The translations under genes were made by a program, and so were the position numbers. From positions 57,285,535-57,349,534 of the forward strand of contig JACSVZ010000015.1 in the NCBI GenBank assembly GCA_014706295.1: DNA of 64,000 bases, read 5' to 3'. Origin of the DNA: Lycocorax pyrrhopterus obiensis. Taxonomy: Eukaryota > Chordata > Aves > Passeriformes > Paradisaeidae. The stretch's first letter is position 1. The number at the start of each line of letters is the position of its first letter. Below are positions 1 through 12,860 of the stretch, piece after piece. The notes beneath the pieces are model-generated. The model was not told where the DNA came from, made no database searches, and was given only the letters and a program-made list of their open reading frames with translations.

Positions 1-3000
1 ACGAATCCCTGTGCCAGTAAAGCAGCAAAGATTATCTCATTCCAAGTATGAACAAATACCAACATACTCAGAAAAAGAGGAAAGCAAAAATCATACAGGT
101 AGAAAAAGAGAAAGCAGGTTTTTTTTCTGTTCATTATCACAACCGACTTTGAGGCATATTGACAAAGGGAAAATTGTCTGATCTTATCAACATGGAAGAA
201 TTAGTTCAGTGGCAGTTATCCTTGAGATGTGTTGGGGTTATCCTAGACTTGTAATTTGTCAAGCCCCATAACAGATGTCCTTTAACATAATGTGGGTTCA
301 ACGGGCTCATTGGGTTCAGTTATGCCATTTTCAGCTGGTTGCTGTCATTTTAAACTGCCCTGTGCAGTTCCAGTCTCCAGTGTAGTCACATCATAGCAAT
401 TTTTACCAATATTGGAATCTCTCTGATAAATTGCTGTGGCTCATAAATTGGCCACTCTCCATTCAGACAGCTGCTGGAAGGAAAATATCTGTAAGGAACA
501 GTGTTAGGGCTGCAAGGAGTACCCACAGGGAAAAGCCTGGAGACCATCTGCTCCACAGAATGAGCACTGTGGGTATGGGCATAAATGTCACATGTAAACA
601 TCACACCTTATTGTGATCATGCTGGCTTGACAGACAGATACAGAACAGATACAACTGTCTCTAGCACTGCCTGTTTCACCTGTGGGCATCTCCAGCAACT
701 GCAATACCAATGGGCAGTCACAGGAGCCAACAAGAAAAGCTTTCCATAGGGAAGCCTGATGCTGCTTCTCAGCATTTCTGCTCTGCATCTCACGCAGCTA
801 GCTATGGTTGAACCTGTTCTGATGTACAAGTACATCCAATGCAAAGTTCTCCCCTGATAAGACCTTAAGCAGCTACAGACAAGACTTAAACATGCATGAG
901 TCCCTAAACCTTACATTTAAAAGTGTTGCTATGACAAAAAAGATTCTATTTGTTATAGAAAGAGTATGGGAAGGAGAGAATAAAGGACAAAATTGACAAG
1001 CTTAATATTTGGAGGTGACTGTTCAATAAATAAGGTAAGTTCTAAGGGTTTAATGGCTCTGTAAACTTTGCTGGTTTTGTGGACTTGTATTCATTTAGCA
1101 CTGTGATGATAAGTTTCCATACACAGTGTAAAGAAAGGCTCTCAGGGATTAGAAAGTGCAGTAAGATGAGAAGCCCCACTGCTGCCTGGTGGGGAGGCAC
1201 TCTGCTGGGTTAGTGCAAGGGGCTTTCAGCTTTTCTCTACTCCTGGGAGGCTTTGTGGCAAGGGAGAAAAGAAACTGCAGAGAGTTGTTCCACAGAGTTT
1301 TGATGAGAACCTCGCTTACTCCATTGTTCTGTGTGTTGGGAACAGGAGCAGGTTCAAATGCACAGTTAATGAGGACTAGACATGGATGCTGTAGCTGCAA
1401 GGGCTGTTTCCTGTATGGAGCTGGTCAGAGGCCTTCCTGGGATTCCAGCAGAAGAAATCCCTGTTGTCTTGGCCCTGCTTGGGCCCTGCTCTGCCCATTG
1501 CCTCGATGAAAGAACTGAGTGTATTGCACCCTGCAGTGATTGCAAGAGGGGGAGGAGAGGTGCCTGGGGTGATGGAGTGAAGGTGGGCCTGGAATGGGGG
1601 AGGAAAAGGGTTTTACCTGTGCATAAATGTTTGTTTCTTTTTTTTTGAAAGAAAAATCCAAATCACTACTCAAATGTTTTTATTAACTGGAAATTAATTA
1701 AGTTAAATTCCCTGAGAAAAGTCTGTTCTGCCTGTAGCAGGATGCTCTGCCTGGAGTGGGGGTAAAACAGCTCAAACCTATTTGGAGAGCTCTCAGTGGT
1801 GAATGCAGACCAGGGTGTCATGCTGCCTCCCCCCAAAATGAGCTTAAGCACAAGTACCAAAGCAAGTATATCTGCTTGCCTTACTTGGGAGGCTTGGTCT
1901 GTGTATTTGTGATAAGATACAGGAGGAGAATTCTGTTCTGAAATAACTGTTCTCCTGTCCTGCCTTCTGTTACTCCAGTGGCCCTTTCAACAGGGACAGG
2001 TTTCTGTTAAATATCGTTGACAGGGTGGATTAGCTGTCATCTCCAAGGGAGTGGGTGCCTGCTAGCAAGGTCTAACACAGACTTGATTTCCAGCAGCTGC
2101 TGTTAGGTCCTAATTCTTTGTCCTTTTTGTGTCACATCCTTCTTCATTTGCTCATCATCATTAGAGTCGATGTAAATTCTTGGAAATTAATTACTGAAGA
2201 AGCCAACCCAGGTTTCTCTAAAGGAGGTTTCTGCAGTCCCAGCTTTTATTTAGGAGTCAGCCATGAATGTAGCAATGGGTTTCTTTCCCAAATAGATCAA
2301 TACTGTGGCCTGTGGAAGACACTTCTCCCCCTCCTTTTTTTTTTCCAGAGGCTCATTAAAATTATTATTAAACTGGAAATTTTTTTATTAAAAATAACCA
2401 CTCATCCAAGAGGTTTTTGATGGAGCCTCTGATATGAATGCAGAAGCACAGATGCAGAGAAGAAAAGCTGGTCTGGAGTGGGGTTTATAAACTCTTAGAC
2501 TAAATGTTTAAAGTTGCATTTTTCCCTTCTGCTGCACGTCAGTGGCCTCATATTCTTTGTTTGCTCCTTCTGACAAGTAATTTTCCTTCCTCTCTTTGTT
2601 TTTGTAAGAGAAGCTGCAGGCAGTGGAGGGTCACAGATCCCTGCTACAGAAAAGGGGCCATTGAGCCGAGATGGGACAGTGTCAAAATTGCCAAAGCAGC
2701 ACAACATATTTAGCATTTCTTCTATAGGGCAGAGACTGGCCAAATCACAGACTTACTGTAACGGCAAAGCAGTAAGAGAATTGCTGACCTGGAAATAATA
2801 TATTTAGCTAATTGCTGATTTAACATCTGGTAGACCATAGGGTTGATGTTGCAAAATCACAGTGCTTGAACGAGCTGCAGAGTGAGGAAGAAGTGATCAG
2901 TTGTCTCTGGGTGAGCCTGGGGAGCTGACTCCTCGGGAAGGCAGCTGTGGGATGCGGATGGAGTGATGGGCTGCCTCTGGGACGGACTCAGAGCTGACTC

Positions 3001-4304
3001 CCAGGAACGAGGAGCAATCTGGCTCCATAAATGAGGTAGTACAGAGGGTCACAGGTCACTGCAGCTGAGACGATGGAAGGGAAAATCGAATACCAAGAAG
3101 TAGGCTTAGCAAAATAGGATCAGCATTGAAAATTCACTGGGAATCCACAGCTACAAAGACAAACATCTCCAGGCCACCTTGACACGAGAGGTGGGACACC
3201 CCTCATGAGCATGGACCCAACAGCTTCATCCTGCAGACCCTCTTGAAGTGGGAGAATTCAGGATTTTGGGGGTGCTTGTCATGCTCATAACTCCACTTTG
3301 CTAATGTTTATCATACCTGCACACTGCTAGGTTTATTGTAGTTCTGTACATGTTAGGTTTAGGCAAACATAACTGGCATAATTGTGTGTCATAATTTCCT
3401 TGTGTTTGGAGTACTTGAATTTATCTGGCAGTTTCTCAGAGTAGGAGCCTGCAAACTGTGGGGCTGGAGCCTGGAGAGGCAGAGGCACTGTGTAAATACA
3501 GACATCCAGTGTGTTCAGCCTGTAGAGCTGTCTTTGGAGCCTGAGGGGCATCAGAGGACACCTACATCACTCATAATAGATCTCTCAGGGGGTTTATTCT
3601 GTCCTGCACACATGTGAAACTTGTTTCTACCTTAATTTAAGGAAAGGATGGAGTCTCCTAAAAGAAAGGAAAATACATTCTGCAGTCACTGGCTGGCAGT
3701 GGGGAACTAGCCCGCCCGCGAATTACAGTAACCCAAAGAAAAAGGGATTGTCATATAAAAGGTTTAAAATTAAGAGAATGAGATTATTGTAAAAGGGGGA
3801 ATTCAGAAAGGAACAATCCCAAGAGAACTGGGTGAGAAAAGGCAGAAACTGTACAGAAAAAAAAAAAAGTTTAAGCTGCAGTTATGTTCAGTGAAATTAC
3901 AGTGCAGTGTTAAACTGAGCTCCGGCTATCACCACTAAATCCACTAGATGACAGTGTGGAGACTGCATTCAGCGTGACAGCAACATCTGTCTGTTCTTTA
4001 CGGGCCTGTTGCCATTGTCTCGCTGCTAGAAAACCAAAGTGTGCAATGTGCCTCTGCTCCTGCCCCCGGGCTTCACCCCTGTCCGTGGAGAGAAGGTTGT
4101 CTTGGTCAGTACTAACAATAAGGTAACACCGGCATGAAAGAATTGATCATAATTTCTCTGGCACTGGCTGTTTTTTCCAAAGCCTAGAGGTCTGGCAACT
4201 TGGATTTGGGCAGTGGTAATGGAAAGTGGTCTGAAGGACGGAGAGACACCTGCCATTTCTCTTGCTGTGCCTTGCAACCAGGCATGGAGGGGGACAGACA
4301 GAGC
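1..4304. other. Intergenic DNA, no gene recognised
   Basis: I see no convincing exon or RNA gene here. The longest open frames are about 100 codons (for example 1,189-1,509 on +). They have no recognisable domains or consistent splice context and behave like chance openings. A weak direct repeat lies at about 2,896-3,010: two stretches about 70 bp apart share CTCTGGG and AGCTGACTCC cores. A run of 12 A lies at 3,857-3,868. The nearest gene to the right is BICD1, 20 kb away. Confidence 0.6.
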
Positions 4305-4490
4305 CTGTTGTGACAGGACAAGGGGTCATGGCTTTAAACTAGAAGAGGGTAGATTCAGACTAGATAAAAGGAAAAGATAAGGGTGGTGAGACACTGCATA
4401 GGTTGCCCAAAGGGGTGGTGAATGCCCCATCCTTGGAAACATTAAAGGTCAGGTTGGATGGGGCTCTGAGTCTCCTGGTCTTTGTGTGGT
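4305..4490 (+). mobile_element. CR1 LINE, 3' UTR fragment
   Basis: The stretch from GTGACAGGACAAGGGGTCAT through the 'ggttgcccaaaggggtggtg' and 'ggttggatggggctctgag' phrases follows the 3' untranslated part of avian CR1 in sense orientation. A piece around 4,375 is missing: the usual 'aatttcttcactgtga' segment is reduced to a few bases. The end degrades after 'ctcctggtct', and the final octamer repeats are not visible. It is 5' truncated, non-coding and immobile. Confidence 0.85.
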
Positions 4491-5945
4491 GGCCTCCCGG
4501 GGGCAGGAATGTTGTGAGAGGCACTGGTCAGAGGGCACTAAACCATCCCATTGCTGGCAGTGAGGTTAAGCTGACCAGCCCTTCCCTTCTGCTGTCTCTC
4601 CCCTTTTCAAAAAGATGCCTTAGTTGGAGAGACAGGAAATATTAATCTGTTGTGCCATTTATTCTAGCGCAGCTTACCATGCACTGGAATCCCAAAGTGC
4701 CCTGACTTTTGTCTTAGCCTCATACAGATGCCTTGAAACTGGCACTTGGCAGTTGTCCTGGTGATTTTATAACACCCAGGGTTTTAGGATTTTTGATGCA
4801 TGTGCTGCATAAACTTGCCCTTATATGGGATAACATGAAATTCCACTAGTGAGAACAGATGGATTTCCTTTTGCTCTGCTTTTTCTTTCCATCTAGGGGA
4901 AGATTTGTCAGTCTAATTTTCCTTACTGCCTTTTCTGTGGCTAGAAAGAGGAAAAGAAATGCCATGAGTGATCTCACTTAATAACAACCAGTCTTTCATG
5001 GCCTTTGTATCAGGCAGCTCTGTGGAAAAGGATTTAAAAATCAGCATGTCTGTGAATCTTCCTTTTCTTCTAAATTAACCATATATTGCAATTTCATAAA
5101 CAATTATTTCAGTCTCTTTACTTCTCAAACACAGTATTATTTATCATTAAAGGCTGCTTTGAACATAAAACTATTAGGATGCCCCTTATTAGAGTGGCTT
5201 ACTGCAGCTCCCTTTCTAATGAATTTTTTGCTTTATGACTTGCTGGCTGAGTTTGGGCTCTTACTTTAAATCACACAATTGATTCAGTGTTCAAAGTCAG
5301 TTTATCAGACCGTATCTTCATGAAATTGCCTGCCAGCAGAGCAGCCGAGGCAATGAAAAATTAGGATGGAAAACAAAGTAACCTTGTTTTTATAAATTGT
5401 CCAACGTTTGGGCTTTGCTTCTGCAACCCTGAAACTCAGAAGGGCGGGGAGCTTCTGATGCCAGCCCAACAAAGCCAAAACCAATCCCCTGGAGTGGCAG
5501 TGCTTCCTTCTGAAGGGGCAATGGACAGCCTGCGACTGTGGCAGCTTCTCTGACGGGTTTGTCACATGGCTGGCTCCCTCTTCCTAATTTCCCAATGAGA
5601 TGTCTGCAAATGCCTATGCTGCAAATTCATTTTGCCAGTGGAGTGCACAGGGAAGGTGTCAGGCCCCAGGAAAGCCATTGCTAATGCATGGGAGACTCCT
5701 TACCTGCCATATAAAACTATGCAGCAGCAAAAGGCACTTTATGAGATACCGCAGTTGAAGTGATGATGAAAGACATCATTGGAGAGGACGAGGTTATGAT
5801 GGATACTTCAGGAAAAACATTTGTCTTCTCTCAGCTAGCCTGGTCTTACCTTGGTGAGGCAGAAATCGAGGGATGTCACGAGGGAGACATTTAAAACTGT
5901 GCTCGGCACAGAGCTGGGGGCGGTTTCTACATGGGAGATCTGCAG
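4491..5945. other. Intergenic DNA, nothing recognised
   Basis: Unique-looking AT-rich sequence between two CR1 fragments. The longest open frame is 86 codons (5,305-5,565, minus strand) and has no recognisable domain. I see no repeat, RNA gene or regulatory signature that stands out. Confidence 0.6.
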
Positions 5946-6110
5946 TCATGGAATCATTTAGGTTGGAAAAGACCTTTAAGATCACGGACTCCAGCCATTA
6001 ACCCAGCACTGCCAGCCCACCACAAAGCCATGTCCCCAGGTGTCACATCTGCTCGTCTTTTAAATACCTCCAGGGATGGTGACCCAGCCACTTTCTTGGG
6101 TAGCCTAGAG
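5946..6110 (-). mobile_element. CR1 LINE, 3' end fragment (antisense)
   Basis: On the + strand the text starts with 'tcatggaatcatttaggttgg' and continues 'aaagacctttaagatca', then 'tttaaatacctccaggg' and 'atggtgaccc'. This is the reverse complement of the avian CR1 3' end, with the element's 3' terminus at about 5,946. The match fades after about 6,110 (the usual 'ccctgggcagcctg' appears as 'cttgggtagcctag'). It is a short, 5' truncated copy. Confidence 0.9.
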
Positions 6111-6600
6111 TCAAGGGTAAAAGCTCACCTGCCCAGGGATCAGACAAACATCTCATCACCTTGGCAATCAAATTTATCTGCTTTAATTTTCCAGTGCATC
6201 AGTCACAGCTGGGCCAAGGCTTGGTTTCACACACATCTCAGTGGTTTGTAGGCAGGGACAGAATCTGACCCTTTAACAAAAGAAAATTCCATGATGCAAA
6301 ATCTCTTGGTACTTACAGATTAAGAATTACCATGGTAAGTACTTCCTGAACGTGCAAATGCTTAATTTGGGTACTTGGACAAAAAAATGCCTTGCACCAT
6401 GGTGCAGTATAAACTTACAAATACTTGACTGCACAATGCTGCCAAAACAATTTGTAATTTGCCAGCAGAACAAAGAGTTAAATAAGATCCAGAAAACTCC
6501 TGGTTTTTAAAGAAATATCTCATTTTGCATCTTCTTCTCAGAGAAAATGATTAATATTAAATATACATCAGATCCCTATACAATTTTTAGTCACTTTGTA

Positions 6601-6668
6601 TTGGGGTTTTTTTTTGTGTGTGTGGTTTTTTTGTTTGTTTGTGTTTTTGTTCATTTGCTTTTTTTTTG
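6601..6668. repeat. T/G-rich low-complexity tract
   Basis: The + strand is almost only T and G here, including GTGTGTGT and TTTGTTTGTTTG runs and two long T runs. The minus-strand frame across it reads as a lysine/asparagine/threonine-rich string, a by-product of composition rather than a protein. Confidence 0.9.
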
Positions 6669-9571
6669 AAGTGTGTTGAGGTTTGGTTAGTAAAACCATG
6701 TGCTTCAGTCCTTTGGTGCTGAAATAAAAAACTGGATTGCTATTTATGAAAGTTACTTCATTTGTAAGCCACAGTAGGGAGAATAATGACACAAACAGGG
6801 TAAGAAAAGCAGCATTAGAAGACAAAGGAGGAGTCCCATAAAAATGCTTTCATGAAGAGGAGACCAATGGCTACCAAGGGTCTCAGGGAAAGGATTTTAT
6901 TCATCAGTGAAGGCTCCAAGGCAAATACGCAGGTGAGAATATGAAATATTGTCAGCCCCCTAGCTGAACTCATAGGCAAACTTCGAGACTTGAAGAGGTA
7001 ATTTCTAGAGCTGGGTGAAAAGAGATCAAGAGAACTTGATAATGCAATATTAGTTTTGACCTAAATTAAAATGCAAATATGAAGTGTTTTCCCTTCAAGA
7101 TTTTGTTATGGAAGTGCTAAAAATTTGCATCAAAACAAAGCAGCTTGACATTGAGCAAGGGGAACACATTTTGCTCTAACTTCTCATGAAGCTACAGTAA
7201 CACAGACCAAATTTTGGTTTTAAATAAGGTAGTGCAGTCCCACTTGGAGTCAATTTGTTGTGATTGATAACAGAACTTGGTTCTATAACCAATAAATATT
7301 GCTGCACTGTATAATAATCACATGAATAACTTCATAGGACAAAGTCATATTATCTGAAAAATAGTTCTTGATTTAAAAAATACTTTAGAATGATTTGTCA
7401 CATGCAGCTTTTCCAATATTGTACATTGCATCTTGGATGTTGCTTTTGAATTAGCTGATGCTCACTATAAAGCAGAATTTTCTGGTCAGACACATTTTCC
7501 ATAACACTATGAAAGTCCTGTGGCTCCCACAATGAACCATTCATGTTTTTAAAATAAAGAATGCACTGAGTTGTGTCAGGGAAACCAAGACGTTAAGAAA
7601 GAACAGAGACTGACACTCTAATTTGTATCATGCAAGGCACTGCAACCAGCAGTTGCAGTTGATTGTAGAAGTGCTTCAGAATGAAACATTTTGGGTAACT
7701 TGGAAGAATCTTGAACTTCAGTATATGCTGCATTGAGTACAATGAAGATATTATTTCAATTATTCTAACCATAAACACAGTTTTCTTAGTGGAAAATTTT
7801 GATTCTGCAAAAGTTGTTTTTATATCAGGAAAGGAGCCAACTGTTTAATGCCAAAAAGACTTTTAATCAACTCTTCAGTACAGGGTCCATATGGCAGAAA
7901 ATAAGACCTGTAGTCTTTGATCTTATTTGGGTTTCATCAGAAAGAAGGAAACACATGATCAAGACTATTCTGAACTGTAATTAAACGTTGTCCTCCTGTT
8001 GACCCAGTTATCAAAAGCTACTTCCTCATGTGAGCTGGAAAAATCAAAGTAAGGTTGGTATGACAAAGTGATGCATCTGGGTTTGGAAATGAGCATGTAG
8101 TGACTGTGCTGCTCTAATGGGCCAAAAAAAGTCAGAAATGCATTAATTGCCATGTTGATGGTGCTTGATGAAAAATACATACCAGCAGAAGCAGAAAGGC
8201 TCCCAATGAATTACTTTTAACTGGAGCCTTAGATCTTTGGGTGTTGCTTTTTTTCTGCAGAGCAAATAAACAAAGATCTAGTTAAAGTAATCTGAATAAC
8301 TTTGTCTCCTACCTGAGGAGCATGTGACAAGCCTTGCATTACCTGGCAAGGCATGGAAGTCCTCGAGGAAAGCCGTCTGGTAGCAGAAGGCAGGGGATGT
8401 TTAAAAAAGGAGTTCTTTGATGATCAGTTTCTGGAGAGAGTAAGAAGGTGAAGATCTGGCCTGGAACTGGGTGGAACAAAGCCGAAGCTCCCTGCCTGGA
8501 AGTTGAGGATTGAAGGGGTGGAATGTTGAAAAATGCTGAGGAAAGGAATTGCTTGCAGGCCTTGCTGTCAGCAAGCCTTAGCTTTGTACAATCTCCTGAT
8601 CAGTTTTTAGTGTAAATCTGGTGTTTAGATACTCCTCTGAAGGCTCTGTGAGGAACTTGCTCTATCACATCCCCCATGAACAAGAAAACCAGACCCAGCA
8701 TGGGGCACCCTTGGGCTGTGCAGAAGCTGCAGATAAGATATGGATGAGCCAGGAGTTGCTTTCTAGGTCAGGTAAATGAAATGCATCAAATTGGTGGCTA
8801 CAGAACCTTTATTTGGCTTAGGAACTGAGAGCCCTGGGTATGAAGGACACAGGACTCATGAACAGCCAGCCCTATTATCACAAGATACAAGAAAATGGAA
8901 GTTTAGGCTCAGCACTGTATCTTTTGCACAGGAAGCTTATCCAGGGCTTTACCAATTGGATTAAAGTTTATTAATTCTGGTAAAAAACAGTGGGAGTAGA
9001 TGATAAACAGAGGAAGAGACAGGAGATGGCAAAGAACTATTAAAATCTGCACATCATTATATGAGTGCCTGTTCTGGATTTATATGTGTTAATATAAATT
9101 AATTATGAACTTGCAATCAAAGGGAAAAGTGGAGTATTTATGGAAGGGGTACAAAGTAGCATAATCTAAAAATAAAGTAGTTTGGGCTGAATAAGAGGAA
9201 AAATGGGGCCAAAAAACTTCCAGTCATCTATCTCCAGCTTCCATGTGTTGATAATTTGTTTGAGTTTGTTCTCCAGTGCTGCAGAATATTACGACATCAA
9301 AAAGGCTGACCCATATGGAAATTTCTGCTGGAAAATAAAAGCTATTCCTGCTGCTTTTCTGACACGAGTGAGGTCTGATAACAATGCAAATTACAGGAGC
9401 ATAGAAAAATGCAGCTGAAAAATATTGTTTTAGGAGAACTTCTTCCTTTTCCAACGTGTCTTTCGAATATACATACACCCTTCTGTCTGTGCACAGACAC
9501 CAGGGATATGGGCCTTTGGGGGCATGAAAATCCCATGAGAAAAAGCAGATGGAATTTATTAGGATTCCCTC

Positions 9572-9586
9572 AAAAAAAAAAAAAAA
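9572..9586. repeat. A(15) homopolymer
   Basis: An uninterrupted run of 15 A on the + strand. I looked upstream for a processed pseudogene or LINE tail and found no recognisable coding or repeat sequence, so I call it only a homopolymer. Confidence 0.85.
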
Positions 9587-10052
9587 GGTATAAATGACCC
9601 ACTCCCCCCAAGGAAAAAAGCTGAAACATTTCAGTTGAAATATGCTGAAAACAACCCAAATAAAATAGCTACCCCTACACCTAAGTTTCAGACTCTGAAA
9701 GGATTTAAAAATATACAGACATTAAATGGAAGCAGAACTTCCCTTTGTATCTGGGCCAATTAACTGGACATGGCATTGCATTGAGACACTACTTAGACCT
9801 TCATAGCTGGTAATGTGATTTAAATTTCAGTAATGTGTGTAATAACAAAAATTGCAAATAATCACCGCCTTTAAAGAAAAACCTTCTAAAGCTGCAAGAC
9901 TCACTGGGGATATTAAGAATCTCTAGTATGTACCTGAATAATCTGAAGTAATTTTTAGGTTGAGATAATTAATCTAGTTGTTCTGTGAATGGAGATGAAC
10001 ATTATAATCTTTCCTGGGCATGTATAATTTGAAGAGTCTTTTCTCAAAATCT

Positions 10053-10089
10053 GTTATAGAGGCACTGAGGTAACCAGTGCCTCTATAAC
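10053..10089. repeat. Perfect inverted repeat (15-bp stem, 7-nt loop)
   Basis: The left arm GTTATAGAGGCACTG (10,053-10,067) and right arm CAGTGCCTCTATAAC (10,075-10,089) are exact reverse complements, separated by AGGTAAC. Pairing stops immediately outside the stem. It is not part of any repeat family I recognise and not beside an identifiable exon. Its role is unknown; a structured RNA, a small non-autonomous element end or a mutational palindrome are all possible. Confidence 0.9.
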
Positions 10090-11114
10090 CAGTAAAACCA
10101 GTTCATTATTTTAGCTGAAGAAACAAATTTCTCTTCTAGTAATACTGATTTCTTACAGTACCTAGCTGTCAAGATTGTCCTAGTAATTATAGTTCCTTAT
10201 CAAAATGGAAATCAGGTCTCTTGTTGATCAAATTCCTAATATATCTTTGGCACTGGCTGGGATGTGAGCTGGAAGGTAAATTAAATGCTGATGCTTAAGG
10301 CAATACTTTGATTTAAGTCTATCTTAAATTCCCTGGCATCACCTTTAGAAACAATGTGAAGAAAATGACTCGTTGTACATGGGTGCTCCATTCTACATTC
10401 TTCTTATTTCTGTGCATTTCCTCAGTTTATATGATTTGTCTACCAAAATCTGAGTTCAGTCAGCTTTTGGGTAAAAAGAAAAAAAAAAGTCTAATTTTTC
10501 CTCCTACCCCTGATTAGGGAGAAAAATGACATATATGAAAATGTCATCATTTTGCCCTATTGACTCCTTGCAAAATTTATTCCTGCACATGAAAACAATG
10601 CTGCAAACAATGGAAAAGTTCACAGTTTCATTGGAGAGCAGATATCAACCTCACAGGCGGTCTACTTCATTGTGTTCTCTATTTTTCCCCCTCACTTGCA
10701 TAAATTTCTATTGTTCTCATATCTCCACTCCTCCAACTTTAAAAGTTCAAACTTTCTGTATGATTCAAGATATGTAGATTTTCTTTAAGGGAAAAGTAGT
10801 GTTGTTTTTGCATGTTTGATGTTCTCATGGAAACAATCAATGTCAATTGCTCTGATTTCCCATTTCTGACTATATAACTTTTGTAAATATTCATTCTGAT
10901 GAAATAGAAGACAAACTGTATGCTGTTCTACATACATATATCCCATCTGATGTATTGTCTTTCTACTACAGCCACTGGTAGTAAAGAAGAAGTCATAAAA
11001 CCAATCTTGGAATCATATTTTTTCCAAGATACTTCTCCAATTTCCAGCAAGTTTTAGTTTAGAAACTTTCTCATCTAGAAATTGTATCTATGTAATGTTG
11101 TCTAACTGTCCTTG

Positions 11115-11819
11115 ACAGACCTCTTCTCTAGGAACCCATCTAGTAGCTTTCAGAATGTATTTATACTTTGGGCATCCAAACAAACTAGGATGTTATAAAA
11201 TGACAGGATGTTATGTCCTGCAATGCAATTAGGCACTACATGCGCCGTGCTTTTTTTTCATTTGTATTTGACCTGCTGCTTAATGATTTCATTTAGTGCC
11301 CTGTGGTTCTGGTCTCATGAAAAATAATGACTAATCATTCCCTTTCTACCTGGTCCACGTCATTTATGTTTTTCTAGACCTCTGTCGTGTCCTCAGTTAA
11401 TCTCTTTTCAAACTGAGGAAACCAAATCTTTTTGCTCTCTTCTACAGAGATTTTTTCCTATATCTGACCAATCTGACCCTCATAACCTGTATGCTTTCTA
11501 GTTGTAAAACCTCACTTTTGCGGTGGCCAGAGCCTCTCAGAAAGCTGGGCACACCATAGCCTTATGGAGTGCCAAAAGATATTTTATGTTCCCTTCCTGG
11601 TCTGTTCGCTGGTCAGGGCATGGAAAGCTCCCTCTTCCAAAGCGCTGTCTGTAATGACGTAGGAGAACGCCTGGTGACAAAAGCTGACAGGAGAACTCGC
11701 TCTTTGGGACATAGAATTAAGGTCACTTCACCATGTGCACTGCTTTGCATTCATCTGTGCTGCTTTTCTCTTGCTGCTTTGTTAGCTGAGCAGTCCTGGC
11801 AGATCTTTCTGTAACTCCT
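11115..11819 (-). mobile_element. Ancient CR1-type LINE, degraded 3' part (antisense)
   Basis: Several spaced phrases match, in order, the antisense of the old CR1-like LINEs common to reptiles and birds. They are 'tttgacctgctgcttaatga' with 'tttcatttagtgccc' (about 11,265-11,303), 'actaatcattccctttctac', 'tttatgtttttctagacctc' with 'tgtcgtgtcc', 'atctcttttcaaactgagga', the 'cggtggccagagc' to 'ccatagccttatggagtgcc' block (about 11,520-11,570), and 'tttgcattcatctgt' to 'tctttctgtaactcct' (about 11,747-11,818). It is heavily mutated with no open reading frame left. The identification rests on recalled consensus wording, so the subfamily is open. Confidence 0.75.
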
Positions 11820-12860
11820 GGCTAGCAAGTTAAGTGCTGTCTCTCTGAAGCACTAGGCCTACTGGATAAAACACCCAAACCCAGAAGTGATGGAGGTTTA
11901 TATGCCACATCTCTTTGAAGGTTTTTTTCCTCCCCTTCTATTTGCTTCCAATTGTTCAGCAGCCTAGAGTGAAAGAAACAAAAATAAGCACAGTAATTCA
12001 TTTTTTTTCTCAACTTTGCTTCCAAATTGTCAGGCAAACCATTTCGTTCAGTTACAAACTGAAGGCAGACACCACAGGTAGGTTCCCTGACTGTGGAGTC
12101 TCCATAAGTAAAATTTTCAAGACCAGGTTAGAAAGACAGATGCAAGGAATGGCAGAATAACTGCTGGGAGTGAGACGTCTCTCAGAGAACTCCTCTGCTG
12201 CTGCAACTAGAACAGCCTGAGACATGGGATCAATTTGTTCACAACGAGTCCTTGCTGGCTTTGGCACACTTCATTGTACAGAGTGAGAAATAATTGGTCT
12301 CATTGGTATATCGCTCTTTTATATGTGTTTTTAAGGATGGAGATACATCACATGTATATTTCATCAGTGCCCTGTCAGTACATAGCAGCTGAACCCAGCA
12401 GCAATGACAGTATTATTTAGATTACAGTTTATTTATAGAAATGCTGTGAATCTTCATTAATGGCTTTGCAGGACTTCTTGTCTTCTATGAAGTATAAATA
12501 TGAAACTAAATCATGTAAAGAAGTGTAGCTTTTGTTGTACAGCTTAACAGTATCAGTGGTAGGGTGGCAGGAGAAACCTGAGGAAAGCAGCGAGTATAAA
12601 GGGGAACAGAGAGAGGACAAAAAGAAGAGGAATATGCAGAACAGAGTGCTACATGGTGTTAGAGGGGGATTTAAGAAAAACAAAACTGCTCAAAGACCAA
12701 AAAAGAAGATTTTTTTTGTCTCCCAGGGAACCAATTGAAGCTTCTTGGGAACTACTGACATATAAACCTGTGAGGAAGAACAGAGAGCAGAAATGTAAAG
12801 CATCCATGCCTATGGCAAATAATTCTTGCAGTAGGCATGAGCTGGCCCTGCCTGCTGCTC

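Larger units (their letters stand above)
6111..11114. other. Intergenic DNA with simple repeats and one strong hairpin
   Basis: No gene is recognised. The longest open frames are 60-85 codons and have no recognisable domains. The stretch holds a T/G-rich low-complexity tract (6,601-6,668), a run of 15 A (9,572-9,586) and a perfect 15-bp inverted repeat (10,053-10,089). The rest is AT-rich sequence with no clear repeat signature. Confidence 0.6.

Noticed and set aside
4026..4277. Possible extension of the CR1 fragment to the left
   Set aside because: The wording before about 4,305 does not follow CR1 closely enough to include.
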